A stretch of DNA of 64,000 nt from assembly GCA_013285645.1 (NCBI GenBank), contig JABDHJ010000005.1, forward strand, positions 1 to 64,000, in the 5' to 3' direction. Made by a program: the position numbers and the translations under genes. Below the pieces are notes generated by a model, which was given only the letters and a program-made list of their open reading frames with translations, was not told the DNA's origin and did no database searches. Of this stretch, positions 54,294-62,825 are shown piece by piece. How positions within the stretch are numbered: position 1 is the stretch's first letter; each line of letters begins with the position of its first letter. Source of the DNA: Verrucomicrobiota bacterium (GTDB lineage Bacteria; Verrucomicrobiota; Verrucomicrobiia; Methylacidiphilales; UBA1321).

Positions 54294-55904
54294 ATGGCGC
54301 ATTATGACGTGATCGTTGTCGGGGCGGGGCACAATGGACTGACCACTGCCTGCTATCTGGCGAAGGCGGGACGCAAGGTGCTGGTGCTGGAACGGCGGCA
54401 TATTGTCGGTGGCGCGGTCTGTACGCAGGACGATCTCATTCCCGGCTACAAGCTGGATGTCGGCTCGTCGGCGCACATCATGATTCATCTCACGCCGGTG
54501 CTGCGCGATCTCGAGTTGCACAAGTTCGGCCTCGAATATCTCGAGATGGATCCGTGGGCCTATTACCCGATCATGGGCACGGGCACCGGTATCAGCTTTT
54601 ACCGAGACCTCGACAAGACCTGCGCCAGCATCGCGAAGATTTCGCCGAAGGACGCCGATGCCTATCGCGCCTTTGTCCAGCATTGGGGCGAACTGAACGA
54701 GGGCATCTTCGAGACCTTCCTCAAGCCGCCCACGCCGGGAAAAATCTTCGGCACGATCTTCAAGCGCAACTTGATGAACATCCGTTCGCGCAAACTTTGG
54801 TCGTCGTTGGATACCTCGCGGCAATTGATGGCGCCTTATGGCCAGGTGATCGAGGAACTCTTCGAGCATCCGGCGATACGCACCGCGTTGTCGTGGCTCT
54901 CTGCGCAATCGGGACCTGCTCCGAGCGAAATGGCCACCGGCGACATGCTCGGCTGGAACGCGATGATCCACAAAAGCGGCGCGAAGCGGGCCAAGGGCGG
55001 CAGCGGAGCGTTGACCCAGGCGATGGCGAAGTGCCTCGAAAGCCATGGTGGAAAGATCGTTTGTAATGCCGACGTCACCGAAATTGTCTCCGAGTCCGCG
55101 AATCAATGGACGGTTTCCTATAACGGCGAAAGCGAATACGGCCATCGTTTCATCGAGCACAACACGGCACCGCGCGTGGTCTCCGCCCTTCACCTCCACA
55201 CGCTCTTTGGCAAGCTGCTCAAGAATCCACCGGAAGAATTGAAAAAGCGCGTTTCCCGCACGCGCGTGGGCAACGGATTCGGCATGATCGTGCGTCATGC
55301 GGTCGAGGAGTTACCCGATTATGGCGACAAGTCCGCGCCCGCCGGCCCCCTCCCCGGCACGAAGGATTACCAGACCTCGCTTCAGTTGCTTTGTCCCTCC
55401 GTCGATTACCTCAATAGCTCGCACCGCGACTTCATGTTCGGCTCGCCGCCGCAAAAGCCGTGCGTGGTCGCGATGAGTTTTTCTGCACTCGACCCGACCC
55501 TTGCACCCGAGGGCAAGCACACGCTTTTCACCTGGGGCCAGTATCATCCCTACGAACTCGGCAACGGCGAAAATTGGGACGCCATTCGCGAACGCGAGGC
55601 CGACAAGCTCTACGATCTCGTCTGCCAGTACGCGCCGAATATGCGCGGCAAGATGATCGCCCGTTATATCCAGACACCGCTCGATATCGAGCGCACGCTC
55701 GGCCTGCTTCGCGCAAACGTGATGCATCTCGAAATGAGCCTCGACCAGATGTTCATGTTCCGGCCCCTACCCGAGCTCTCCGCCTACAAAGTGCCCGATA
55801 TGCCAGGCCTTTACCTCACCGGCGCGAGCACGCATCCCGGCGGCGGCGTCTTCGCAGCCAGCGGCTACAACACCGCGCAAGTGATCTTGCGAGAACGTCG
55901 GTAA
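54294..55904 (+). CDS. phytoene-desaturase-like FAD-dependent oxidoreductase
   Basis: 536 residues from ATG 54294. FAD-binding VIVVGAGHNGLTTACYLAKAGRKVLVLERR, and near the end LPGLYLTGASTHPGGGVFAASGYNTA, the second FAD block of the phytoene dehydrogenase/amine-oxidase superfamily (PYROXD2-like branch). It oxidises or isomerises an unknown substrate; there are no carotenoid genes nearby, so a carotenoid role is not supported. Confidence 0.88.
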   Translation: MAHYDVIVVGAGHNGLTTACYLAKAGRKVLVLERRHIVGGAVCTQDDLIPGYKLDVGSSAHIMIHLTPVLRDLELHKFGLEYLEMDPWAYYPIMGTGTGISFYRDLDKTCASIAKISPKDADAYRAFVQHWGELNEGIFETFLKPPTPGKIFGTIFKRNLMNIRSRKLWSSLDTSRQLMAPYGQVIEELFEHPAIRTALSWLSAQSGPAPSEMATGDMLGWNAMIHKSGAKRAKGGSGALTQAMAKCLESHGGKIVCNADVTEIVSESANQWTVSYNGESEYGHRFIEHNTAPRVVSALHLHTLFGKLLKNPPEELKKRVSRTRVGNGFGMIVRHAVEELPDYGDKSAPAGPLPGTKDYQTSLQLLCPSVDYLNSSHRDFMFGSPPQKPCVVAMSFSALDPTLAPEGKHTLFTWGQYHPYELGNGENWDAIREREADKLYDLVCQYAPNMRGKMIARYIQTPLDIERTLGLLRANVMHLEMSLDQMFMFRPLPELSAYKVPDMPGLYLTGASTHPGGGVFAASGYNTAQVILRERR

Positions 55905-55944
55905 ATCTTTCCTTGTTTAGTTCAATGCTGTAAAAGAAGCCAAA

Positions 55945-56835
55945 ATGACTCGGAGCCTTATTTCGGCGCTCTTGCTGGGATTGTGTCTGGCCTTCCCAGC
56001 CCGCGCCATTGAGACAATCACTACGGCCGACCCGTCCGGCACGTATATCACCACGGCGCCCAATCCTCCCAATTGGAACACCGACTGGCCAACTCCGGGG
56101 ACAACCGGCTCGGATTATGTCGGCCAGGTCAATGGCTCCGGTGCCGTCTATCTGGGCAATGGCTGGGTCCTCACCGCAGGCCATGTTGCCCCGATGACGA
56201 CATCATCTCCTCTTACTTTTCTTCTCGATGGAAATACCTACACGTCCGCTACCGGAACCGTAACCAGCATAATCACTTCAACGGGAACGGTTGACCTTAG
56301 CCTCTTCCAGATTTCGGCGCCGCCCTCGCTGGCTTCGCTCAAGCTGACCCTGAACGCGCCCGCCTACTTTGCGAATACCAATAGCGCCAGCCAGGTCGTC
56401 ATGCTGGGATATGGGGGAAGCAGTCCCGATCAGTCCTGGGGGGAAAATACAGCCGATTTCGAACAGCAAATCGCGGTTACAACGGGCGGGATTAGCTATG
56501 TTTCCAATGACATCATCACGGTGCTCGGGACTGTGAGCAATGGTTCAACCTTGAGCACCAATACTGCCTATGTGGTCGGCGGCGACTCGGGCGGTGGGGA
56601 TTTCATTTTCGATCCGACCAACAATACCTGGACTTTGGCGGGCATCAACGAAGTGGATGGCACGGACACACTGAGTGGTTCAACGGTGCAGATCTCCGGC
56701 ATGGTGCAATTGAGCGACTATGCGACGCAGATTCAGGACATCACCGGCATTGAGGTTGTCCCAGAGCCGTCGACATGGGCTCTATTAGGCTTGGGACTCG
56801 TCTTTTTGTGGAGACGCTCACGTCTGCGGAGATGA
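55945..56835 (+). CDS. trypsin-like serine protease with PEP-CTERM anchor
   Basis: 296 residues. Signal peptide (LISALLLGLCLAFPARA), chymotrypsin-fold triad: His in WVLTAGHVAP, Asp in TVDLSLFQ and Ser in VGGDSGGGDF. The C-terminus is a PEP-CTERM sorting signal: VPEPSTWALLGLGLVFLW then RRSRLRR. An exosortase is expected to cut after PEP and export the protease to the surface or extracellular matrix. Its end overlaps the end of the AraC gene by 18 bp. Confidence 0.9.
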   Translation: MTRSLISALLLGLCLAFPARAIETITTADPSGTYITTAPNPPNWNTDWPTPGTTGSDYVGQVNGSGAVYLGNGWVLTAGHVAPMTTSSPLTFLLDGNTYTSATGTVTSIITSTGTVDLSLFQISAPPSLASLKLTLNAPAYFANTNSASQVVMLGYGGSSPDQSWGENTADFEQQIAVTTGGISYVSNDIITVLGTVSNGSTLSTNTAYVVGGDSGGGDFIFDPTNNTWTLAGINEVDGTDTLSGSTVQISGMVQLSDYATQIQDITGIEVVPEPSTWALLGLGLVFLWRRSRLRR

Positions 56836-57693
56836 CTTGATTCCGCGTTGCCGGAAGTGATCGGGACTTATCCCGATGTTCTCCTTGAATTGCCGCGAAA
56901 AAAATCCGAGGTCCTGATAGCCGAGCAGGTCGGCGATCTGGGTCACCGTATGCGAGGATCCTTTCAAGAGCGCACAGGCCCGTTCCATCCGCAGCCCGAT
57001 CATAAATTCCTTCGGCGACTTCCCGGTCATCGCTTGAAAAAGCCGCACAAAGTGGTCCGCGCTATACCCCGCCTTGACGGCCAGTTCCTGCACGGTGAAG
57101 CGCCGCTCGGGTTGCTCGCGGATGACGGCGATGAGGGGATTGATCTTGAGTTTATAGTGACGGTCTCGCGCGCTGTCGGGCTTCTTTCCCTGGCTATCGG
57201 CCGCGATCTCGATCAGCAGTGATTTGAGCAGCAACGCCGCGACATCTGGGTGACCCAAGCGCGAACGCAGATCGACGATGTGAGCCATGGCTGCCTCGAA
57301 ATAAGCCGGGGCGGTCGGCTCGAAGACCTCGACTGGCGGAGTGAACTCGGCTGGGTGCAACAAACGACGCTTGTTCTTCAATTGAAAATGAATGGCCGTG
57401 ACGCGCAGCAGGGCGTTCGGATTGTGCGTGGCTTCGTAATGGCGGCCCGGGCGCATCCAAACGCAAAGTCCGGGATAGAGATCGATGCTGCCGTCGGAAG
57501 TGACCATCCGGCCCAGTCCGCCCCAGACGTACCAGAGGTCGTAATCGGTCAGTCCCCGTGCCCAATTCGCATCCAGACTCCAATTGGGCGCGCAATGATA
57601 AATAGCGCTAAAGTTTAAGGCGACATCGAGTCTATCCAGTGAGATGTTTTTTGCCATGCCGGATTTGTGCAAGAGTTTCGCAGTTCCCTTCAT
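56818..57693 (-). CDS. AraC-family transcriptional regulator
   Basis: 291 residues from ATG 57693 or the ATG at 57657. An N-terminal cupin-like sensor (SIDLYPGLCVWMRPGRHYEATH), then two helix-turn-helix motifs (FTVQELAVKAGYSADHFVRLFQAMTG, TQIADLLGYQDLGFFSRQFK). Divergent from the PhyH gene with starts about 40-70 bp apart, so it likely controls that gene. Confidence 0.92.
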   Translation of the reverse strand: MKGTAKLLHKSGMAKNISLDRLDVALNFSAIYHCAPNWSLDANWARGLTDYDLWYVWGGLGRMVTSDGSIDLYPGLCVWMRPGRHYEATHNPNALLRVTAIHFQLKNKRRLLHPAEFTPPVEVFEPTAPAYFEAAMAHIVDLRSRLGHPDVAALLLKSLLIEIAADSQGKKPDSARDRHYKLKINPLIAVIREQPERRFTVQELAVKAGYSADHFVRLFQAMTGKSPKEFMIGLRMERACALLKGSSHTVTQIADLLGYQDLGFFSRQFKENIGISPDHFRQRGIKSSPQT

Positions 57694-57730
57694 AGCAGAA
57701 GGAGCGGTCTTTCTGCTATTTCTTTATCCC

Positions 57731-58588
57731 ATGATCACAGAAATCGCCCTCGATTTTGCCCAGGAAGTCGCTGCCCATGCGCCGGAACTTTATCAACCAA
57801 TTGGCGTCGTGGAACCGATCCATACGCTGGACGCCTTCGACGAAACCACGCTCGCGCAATATTGCCGGGATGGTTATGTCGCCATTGAGGACGCCTTCAC
57901 CGCGGAGGAAATACAGGAAGCGAAGGACGGACTGAATGACCTCGTCATGGGTAAAAGGGAGGGCTTTACCGGCATTCAATTTGAAAGCCAGGCACGCGAG
58001 CTTCTGCCTTCACTTGGCCTGGAAAATCGGCTGGATGCAGTCCGAAAGTTTTGGAAATTCGTGGAATACGAACCCCGACTCGACGCGATGGCGCGGAATC
58101 CCCGCCTGTTGCGGGTGCTCGAACTCATTCTTGGCGAGACTCCCGTCATGTTCCAGGATATGGCGTTGATCAAGCCGCCGAAAATTGGCGTGGAAAAACC
58201 ATGGCACCAGGATCAGGCCTACTTCGATTATCCGCTGGGCACGCGGATCGTCGGGGTATGGATTGCGCTTGATGCCGCGACGGTGGAAAACGGCTGTATG
58301 CGCCTGTTACCGGGGCTGCATCGCGAAGGGCCGAAGCTTCATTTCAAGCGTCGCGACTGGCAAATCTGCGATGCGGAAATGATGGGATTGCATCCCCTCG
58401 CCGCGCCGCTCCGTCCCGGCGGTCTACTTCTTTTCGACGGCCTCCTGCCTCATGGTACTCCGACCAATTCTTCTCCTCACCGGAGGCGGGCAGTGCAGTT
58501 CCATTATCGCAACGAGTCGGCCCAGAAAACGAGTTCCGAGGATCGTCTGGCGATTTTCGGCAGCGAAGGCAAAGACGTCAGTTGTTAG
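57731..58588 (+). CDS. phytanoyl-CoA dioxygenase family (PhyH) protein
   Basis: 285 residues from ATG 57731. The Fe(II) site HxD is WHQDQAYFDYP and the distal His is in LPHGTP, with an Arg (RRRAVQFHY) for 2-oxoglutarate. Non-haem iron oxygenase that hydroxylates an unknown small molecule. Regulated probably by the divergent AraC protein. Its end overlaps that of the glycosyltransferase gene on the other strand by 11 bp. Confidence 0.88.
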   Translation: MITEIALDFAQEVAAHAPELYQPIGVVEPIHTLDAFDETTLAQYCRDGYVAIEDAFTAEEIQEAKDGLNDLVMGKREGFTGIQFESQARELLPSLGLENRLDAVRKFWKFVEYEPRLDAMARNPRLLRVLELILGETPVMFQDMALIKPPKIGVEKPWHQDQAYFDYPLGTRIVGVWIALDAATVENGCMRLLPGLHREGPKLHFKRRDWQICDAEMMGLHPLAAPLRPGGLLLFDGLLPHGTPTNSSPHRRRAVQFHYRNESAQKTSSEDRLAIFGSEGKDVSC

Positions 58589-59393
58589 GGCGTTGATAGA
58601 TATCCCTCTTCAATCGTTCGTAGAGGCAATCGGGATGAAACGATGGAGTTTTATCGATGCCCGCCCTGCGCCACATTTCGTGCCAAAGATGAACGGCGTA
58701 GACTTTCTTCGAGGAAAGTTCGCGCCAGCGTCGCGATTGAACCTCGGGGTCTTCGCTGACAAAATCGGCCCATTTGCCAGAAGGAATGGCGCAAAAAGCG
58801 GGGATGGGAGCTACATACCGCTTGAGTCCCAGTTGGGGTACCAACCGGACACACAGGTCCGGCCCCATCTCTCCCCACTTGAGCTTTTTGACATCCTGGG
58901 CCTGGCAAATTTCGATGGCTTCCCGGCAAAAATCGTTTCCCGCAGGCGCCTTCATAAAGCAGTTGTTGATGTGCGTACCAAAGATATTTTTGATGCGCCT
59001 TCTCCAACCTCCGTGAAGAGGGTCGCCCGCAAAAACGTAGGGGCCGGGCAAGCTCAGGGGACGCAGGCAAAAAATATCGAGATCGGACCAGCAACCACCC
59101 TTTTTAAACAGGAGAATATAGCGAAAGTGATCGGCAAACCCGGCATAGGAACCAGACTCCGTGTACTTGAAGATGTGTGTCCGATCCACGATTTCATTTG
59201 CGTCACAGATTCTCGCTCCTGAGGGAACATTCCCGACTTCCCCGTAGGTGTACAGATGGTAGTCGCAGCCGTGGTTGAGATAGGACTGGATCGAGGCAGT
59301 CTCCATGGCGGAAAGACTGTCGCCAATCCACAGGCCCTGTATGCATTCGCGGGGTTTCGTCACCCCGACCATATTCTTTTTAAACCACGCCAT
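58578..59393 (-). CDS. GT32-like glycosyltransferase, copy 2
   Basis: 271 residues. GDSLSAMETASIQSYLNHG and KYTESGSYAGFADHFRYILL, then the DxD site in GGCWSDLDIFCL, as in Och1/capsule-type GT32 enzymes. No signal peptide or helix. It closely resembles the upstream gene (59400-60212), 6 bp away, so the two arose by tandem duplication. Likely adds sugars to a surface polysaccharide. Confidence 0.85.
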   Translation of the reverse strand: MAWFKKNMVGVTKPRECIQGLWIGDSLSAMETASIQSYLNHGCDYHLYTYGEVGNVPSGARICDANEIVDRTHIFKYTESGSYAGFADHFRYILLFKKGGCWSDLDIFCLRPLSLPGPYVFAGDPLHGGWRRRIKNIFGTHINNCFMKAPAGNDFCREAIEICQAQDVKKLKWGEMGPDLCVRLVPQLGLKRYVAPIPAFCAIPSGKWADFVSEDPEVQSRRWRELSSKKVYAVHLWHEMWRRAGIDKTPSFHPDCLYERLKRDIYQRPNN

Positions 59394-59399
59394 GATGTT

Positions 59400-60212
59400 T
59401 CAGGTTGAGGAAGCCATGATGACACGCTTCAGTCGCTCATAGAGGCAATCGGGATGAAAGGAGGGGGTCTTGTCCACGCCCGAGCGGCGCCACATTTCGT
59501 GCCAGAGGTGAACGGCAAAGACTCGCTTCGAGGAAAGTTCACGCCAGCGTCGCGATTGAACGCGGGGATCCTCGCTGATAAAATCAGCCCAGTTGATCGA
59601 GGGAATAGCGCAAAAAGCGGGGATGGGAGCCACATATCGCTTCAGGCCCATTTGGGGGACAAGTCGGGTGCACAGGTCTGGGCCCGTCTGGCCCCATTGG
59701 AGCTTTTTGACATCCTGCGCCTGACAATATTCAATAGCTTCCCGGCAGAATTCGTTTCCCGCGGGCGCCTTCATAAAACAAACGTTAATGTGCGACCCAA
59801 GGATGTTTTTGAGGCGTCTTTTCCAGCCGAGACGAAGCGGGTCACCCGCAAAAAGGTAGCGACCGGTAAAGGTCAGGGGACGCAGGCAAAAAATATCGAG
59901 ATCGGACCAGTAGCCACCTTTTTTAAACAAGAGAGTGTATCGGAAGAGATTGGCAAAACCGGCATAGGAATCGAAATCCGCGTATTTGAAGATGCGTGAC
60001 TGGTCCACGATTTCATTCGCATCGTATATGATCGCCCCTGCTGGAACATTCCCGACGTCCCCGTAGGTGTACAAATGAAAATCGTGGCCATGGTTGAGGT
60101 AGGATTGGATCGAGGCGGCTTCCATGGCGGAAAGGCTGTCGCCAATCCACAGGCCTTGGATGCATTCGTGGGGTTTCGCCGCCCCGGATATATGCTTTTT
60201 GAACCAGGCCAT
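59400..60212 (-). CDS. GT32-like glycosyltransferase, copy 1
   Basis: 270 residues from ATG 60212 (MAWFKKHISGAAKPHECIQG), the start shared with copy 2; the frame extends 26 codons upstream. DxD site GGYWSDLDIFCL. Most of its length is near-identical to copy 2, with substitutions scattered throughout. Duplicate may have acquired another acceptor. Confidence 0.83.
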   Translation of the reverse strand: MAWFKKHISGAAKPHECIQGLWIGDSLSAMEAASIQSYLNHGHDFHLYTYGDVGNVPAGAIIYDANEIVDQSRIFKYADFDSYAGFANLFRYTLLFKKGGYWSDLDIFCLRPLTFTGRYLFAGDPLRLGWKRRLKNILGSHINVCFMKAPAGNEFCREAIEYCQAQDVKKLQWGQTGPDLCTRLVPQMGLKRYVAPIPAFCAIPSINWADFISEDPRVQSRRWRELSSKRVFAVHLWHEMWRRSGVDKTPSFHPDCLYERLKRVIMASST

Positions 60213-60295
60213 TTTATTAAGCAACCATTCCAAGCCGATGGCTACGAGGATAAACTTAAGTAAAGAACCCCGGAGCAAGCTCCGAGGCATTTTAA

Positions 60296-60370
60296 GGTAG
60301 CCGCCGCTGTCCCTAGCGGCGGTGCCTTTTTTCTCGACGAATCGCCGCTAGGGACAGCGGCGGCTACCTC
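60296..60370. repeat. inverted pair of GTAGCCGCCGCTGTCCCTAG units
   Basis: 60298-60323 and 60346-60369 are inverted copies around a T-rich loop (CCTTTTTTCTCG). Same layout as 44852-44938. Confidence 0.85.
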
Positions 60371-60426
60371 GGAACCGACTCCTTCGATCAAGCCGAAGCA
60401 AGCTTCGGAGAATTCAACTCAAGGGA

Positions 60427-60948
60427 TTAAATCGTGGCAGAGATCTTCACCTTGCCGGATTTATCGACGGTGATCTTGAAGGTTAGCGTTACGCTTTCGG
60501 TTCCCAGATTTAGAGTCGCCTCTCGTTCGCCCTGAAAGGGAATGAGCCGTTGGCGGATTTCGACGAGTTCCTGTTTTAGCAGCTTGGCACGGGCAGCGGC
60601 TTCAGCCTTCTCGCGCTTTAATCGCAGTTTTTCGCGGACGCCATGCTGCTTCTCCAAAAAGTCGGCGATCAAGGCTTCACGCCCCTGTTCGCCCTGAGGG
60701 CCAGACTCCTTCAAGTCGCTAACGAAATCGGGAGTGCCTTTCTTTGTCGTCAGAAGGCTCCAATCAATCGGAGTCGGGAAGTGAATGTGGAATTTTGCCT
60801 CTTCGTGGAAACCACTAATTCCCCCGTATTTCGTCGCACGTCCCTTGGCATAGCGCACGGCGGACAACGTATTTTCTTCCGCGCCTCGGCCGGGAAGAGC
60901 AGGACCAAAAACTTTTTCAGCTTGTTTGAGCGTTGCGCTTAAATTCAT
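60427..60948 (-). CDS. unknown protein coupled to DUF262 gene
   Basis: 173 residues from ATG 60948, which overlaps the DUF262 stop by 4 bp. Has FHIHFPTPIDWSLLTTKKGTPDF, a charged coiled-coil (EKLRLKREKAEAAARAKLLKQELVEI) and a beta-rich end (VTLTFKITVDKSGKVKISATI). I do not recognise it. Tight coupling suggests a partner or regulator of the nuclease-like protein. Confidence 0.6.
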   Translation of the reverse strand: MNLSATLKQAEKVFGPALPGRGAEENTLSAVRYAKGRATKYGGISGFHEEAKFHIHFPTPIDWSLLTTKKGTPDFVSDLKESGPQGEQGREALIADFLEKQHGVREKLRLKREKAEAAARAKLLKQELVEIRQRLIPFQGEREATLNLGTESVTLTFKITVDKSGKVKISATI

Positions 60949-62687
60949 TTTGTCTCCCGGTTCCAATCTTCCTTATTCCAAATATTCAAGGCCAAGCCAG
61001 CCAGGTACTGACTGCGATCCACGATGGTCTGAAAGTTCCACACCGGCTTATCCTCGAAATAGCTGTTGAGGGCGCAGTTTCCAATAGAGATTTTTTTCCG
61101 GGAGCCCAATTTCTTCAAGGTCTGGTTGGGATGAAGATAAAATTCCCGCTTCTGCGAATAGGGCGAATTGCCCGCCGCGGGATTGTCCTTGGTCAAAAGT
61201 ACCGTCAGGTTTCCAATCGTATGGACGAGTCCCTTGTGCTGGGACTGGAGCCTTACCGGGTCCGTGATGCGCAGTGCGTTTTTCCAAGCGCCATCTTCAT
61301 CCAGGGTTTGCGGCATGATGTGCTCAACCGTCGCCTGACTGCCAAAATAAACTTCAAATGGCGCGCCGGAAACTTCGGAAATTCGCTGCTCGAACTTCTC
61401 AAGATAATAACGCAGTCGGCTCAGATGCGCTCCCGGACCATATATGTTCTTTTTGATGAAGGCCTCACGGAATTCTGCGTCATCAATCCAAATACCCTCG
61501 ATAAGAGCGATAACTTTTTCCAGGCGCGCGGCAGGCTGCAGCTTTTTGTCATCGAAAACAAAGCAGGCCTCTGTCGTGAATTTTTCCAGACGGTAACTTG
61601 GTCGCTCCAGGACGATCAAAAGACGAACCACAGCACTGAGAAGATTGTGAATCAGGGGCTCGCTCGCAGGGGTGTCGCGGAAGGTTTCCAGAAGAGCCAG
61701 AAGAAAAGGGTTCAGCTTCGGAACCTTCAGGCGCTGTAGCTCAGCCAACATGCACTGGACAGGATCGTTGCTATTTTCCGGCGAGAGAATGTCCCGATAA
61801 TTTCCGGCGGCGCGGACGAATTCCTTGAGCCACGCGCGCACTTGATTTTCCCTGAGCGCGCCGTGGACCTCGAAACGAATTTCATCAAATGCCGTGCCTC
61901 TATCTGTCTGTAGACCATTGCGCTTGCCGAAGGTATCCAGAAAAACAGCGAGTTCGTCCTGATCAAAAAGACGCGTGATAAAGGCCCAACTCGCCTTGGC
62001 ATACTCATTGAGTTCCAGGTTGTCGGCGGCAATATAGGTGATCAGGTTGGAAACCAGTTCGTCGGAACTCACCTGCTTGCCCCGGCTATTGAGGGCCTCA
62101 AAGATGCGTCTTGTATCGTCGGTTTCATCGACGGTCAACACGACCAAATCCACAAACTCCAGGACATTGAGAACAAAGGGAGGGATTTGTTCACGCGGCA
62201 TCTCACCGAGTTTTGTTCTGAACATGCGATAGGCTCCATAAAGAATGCTTTCAGCCAAAACATCCTTCTCGACTTCAGCCCGATTTTGATGAAGCAGGGC
62301 ATTCAAGACATCCCGGTCCTCGCTCAGGCCTTCCTGCAAGACGAGGCGGCATGTCGTACTTCCAGGCAGCGTAAAAACGCCGCTCAATTCGCTGAAGTCA
62401 ATTTTCTCTTCATCACAGACATCGCGCAGCGCTAGAAAAAACAAGAAGAACGTCGTCATGCGCTGCTGACCGTCGACGATTTCCCAGGTCGCTTCGGCCT
62501 GCTGTCGAAATAGCATCACTCCACAGAAATGCTTGATCTTCTGGGCGCAATCGTTCGCCCAATCCTCCCACATCTGGGAAACTTCCTTCTCGCTCCAGAC
62601 GTAGTGCCGTTGCCATTTGGGAATGAGGAACCGCGCTTGAGTATCCCAAGCGATGACGTCGATGAGTTTTTTGCGGATAACCTGCAT
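60945..62687 (-). CDS. DUF262-DUF1524 protein (GmrSD-like, HNH)
   Basis: 580 residues. DUF262 at the N-terminus: PKWQRHYVWSEKEV and DGQQR (residues 72-76), the NTP-binding/ParB-like motif. DUF1524 HNH nuclease near the end: ATVEHIMPQTLDEDGAW, NLTVLLTKDNPAAGNSPYSQKR. Type IV restriction enzymes of this build cut phage DNA with modified bases. It is joined to the downstream gene by a 4-bp overlap. A likely defence protein; the target is unknown. Confidence 0.85.
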   Translation of the reverse strand: MQVIRKKLIDVIAWDTQARFLIPKWQRHYVWSEKEVSQMWEDWANDCAQKIKHFCGVMLFRQQAEATWEIVDGQQRMTTFFLFFLALRDVCDEEKIDFSELSGVFTLPGSTTCRLVLQEGLSEDRDVLNALLHQNRAEVEKDVLAESILYGAYRMFRTKLGEMPREQIPPFVLNVLEFVDLVVLTVDETDDTRRIFEALNSRGKQVSSDELVSNLITYIAADNLELNEYAKASWAFITRLFDQDELAVFLDTFGKRNGLQTDRGTAFDEIRFEVHGALRENQVRAWLKEFVRAAGNYRDILSPENSNDPVQCMLAELQRLKVPKLNPFLLALLETFRDTPASEPLIHNLLSAVVRLLIVLERPSYRLEKFTTEACFVFDDKKLQPAARLEKVIALIEGIWIDDAEFREAFIKKNIYGPGAHLSRLRYYLEKFEQRISEVSGAPFEVYFGSQATVEHIMPQTLDEDGAWKNALRITDPVRLQSQHKGLVHTIGNLTVLLTKDNPAAGNSPYSQKREFYLHPNQTLKKLGSRKKISIGNCALNSYFEDKPVWNFQTIVDRSQYLAGLALNIWNKEDWNRETK

Positions 62688-62825
62688 GGGGTATATATCG
62701 GCTGTAGCAGATAAAAATTAATCTTCTACAGCGAACCTCTCGCATCCCCGTTACATTCACATGACCAAGCATTTCAAAAGTTCCTAATTGCTAAGAAAAG
62801 AACCTGCATCTAAGGTAGTTCTCCT

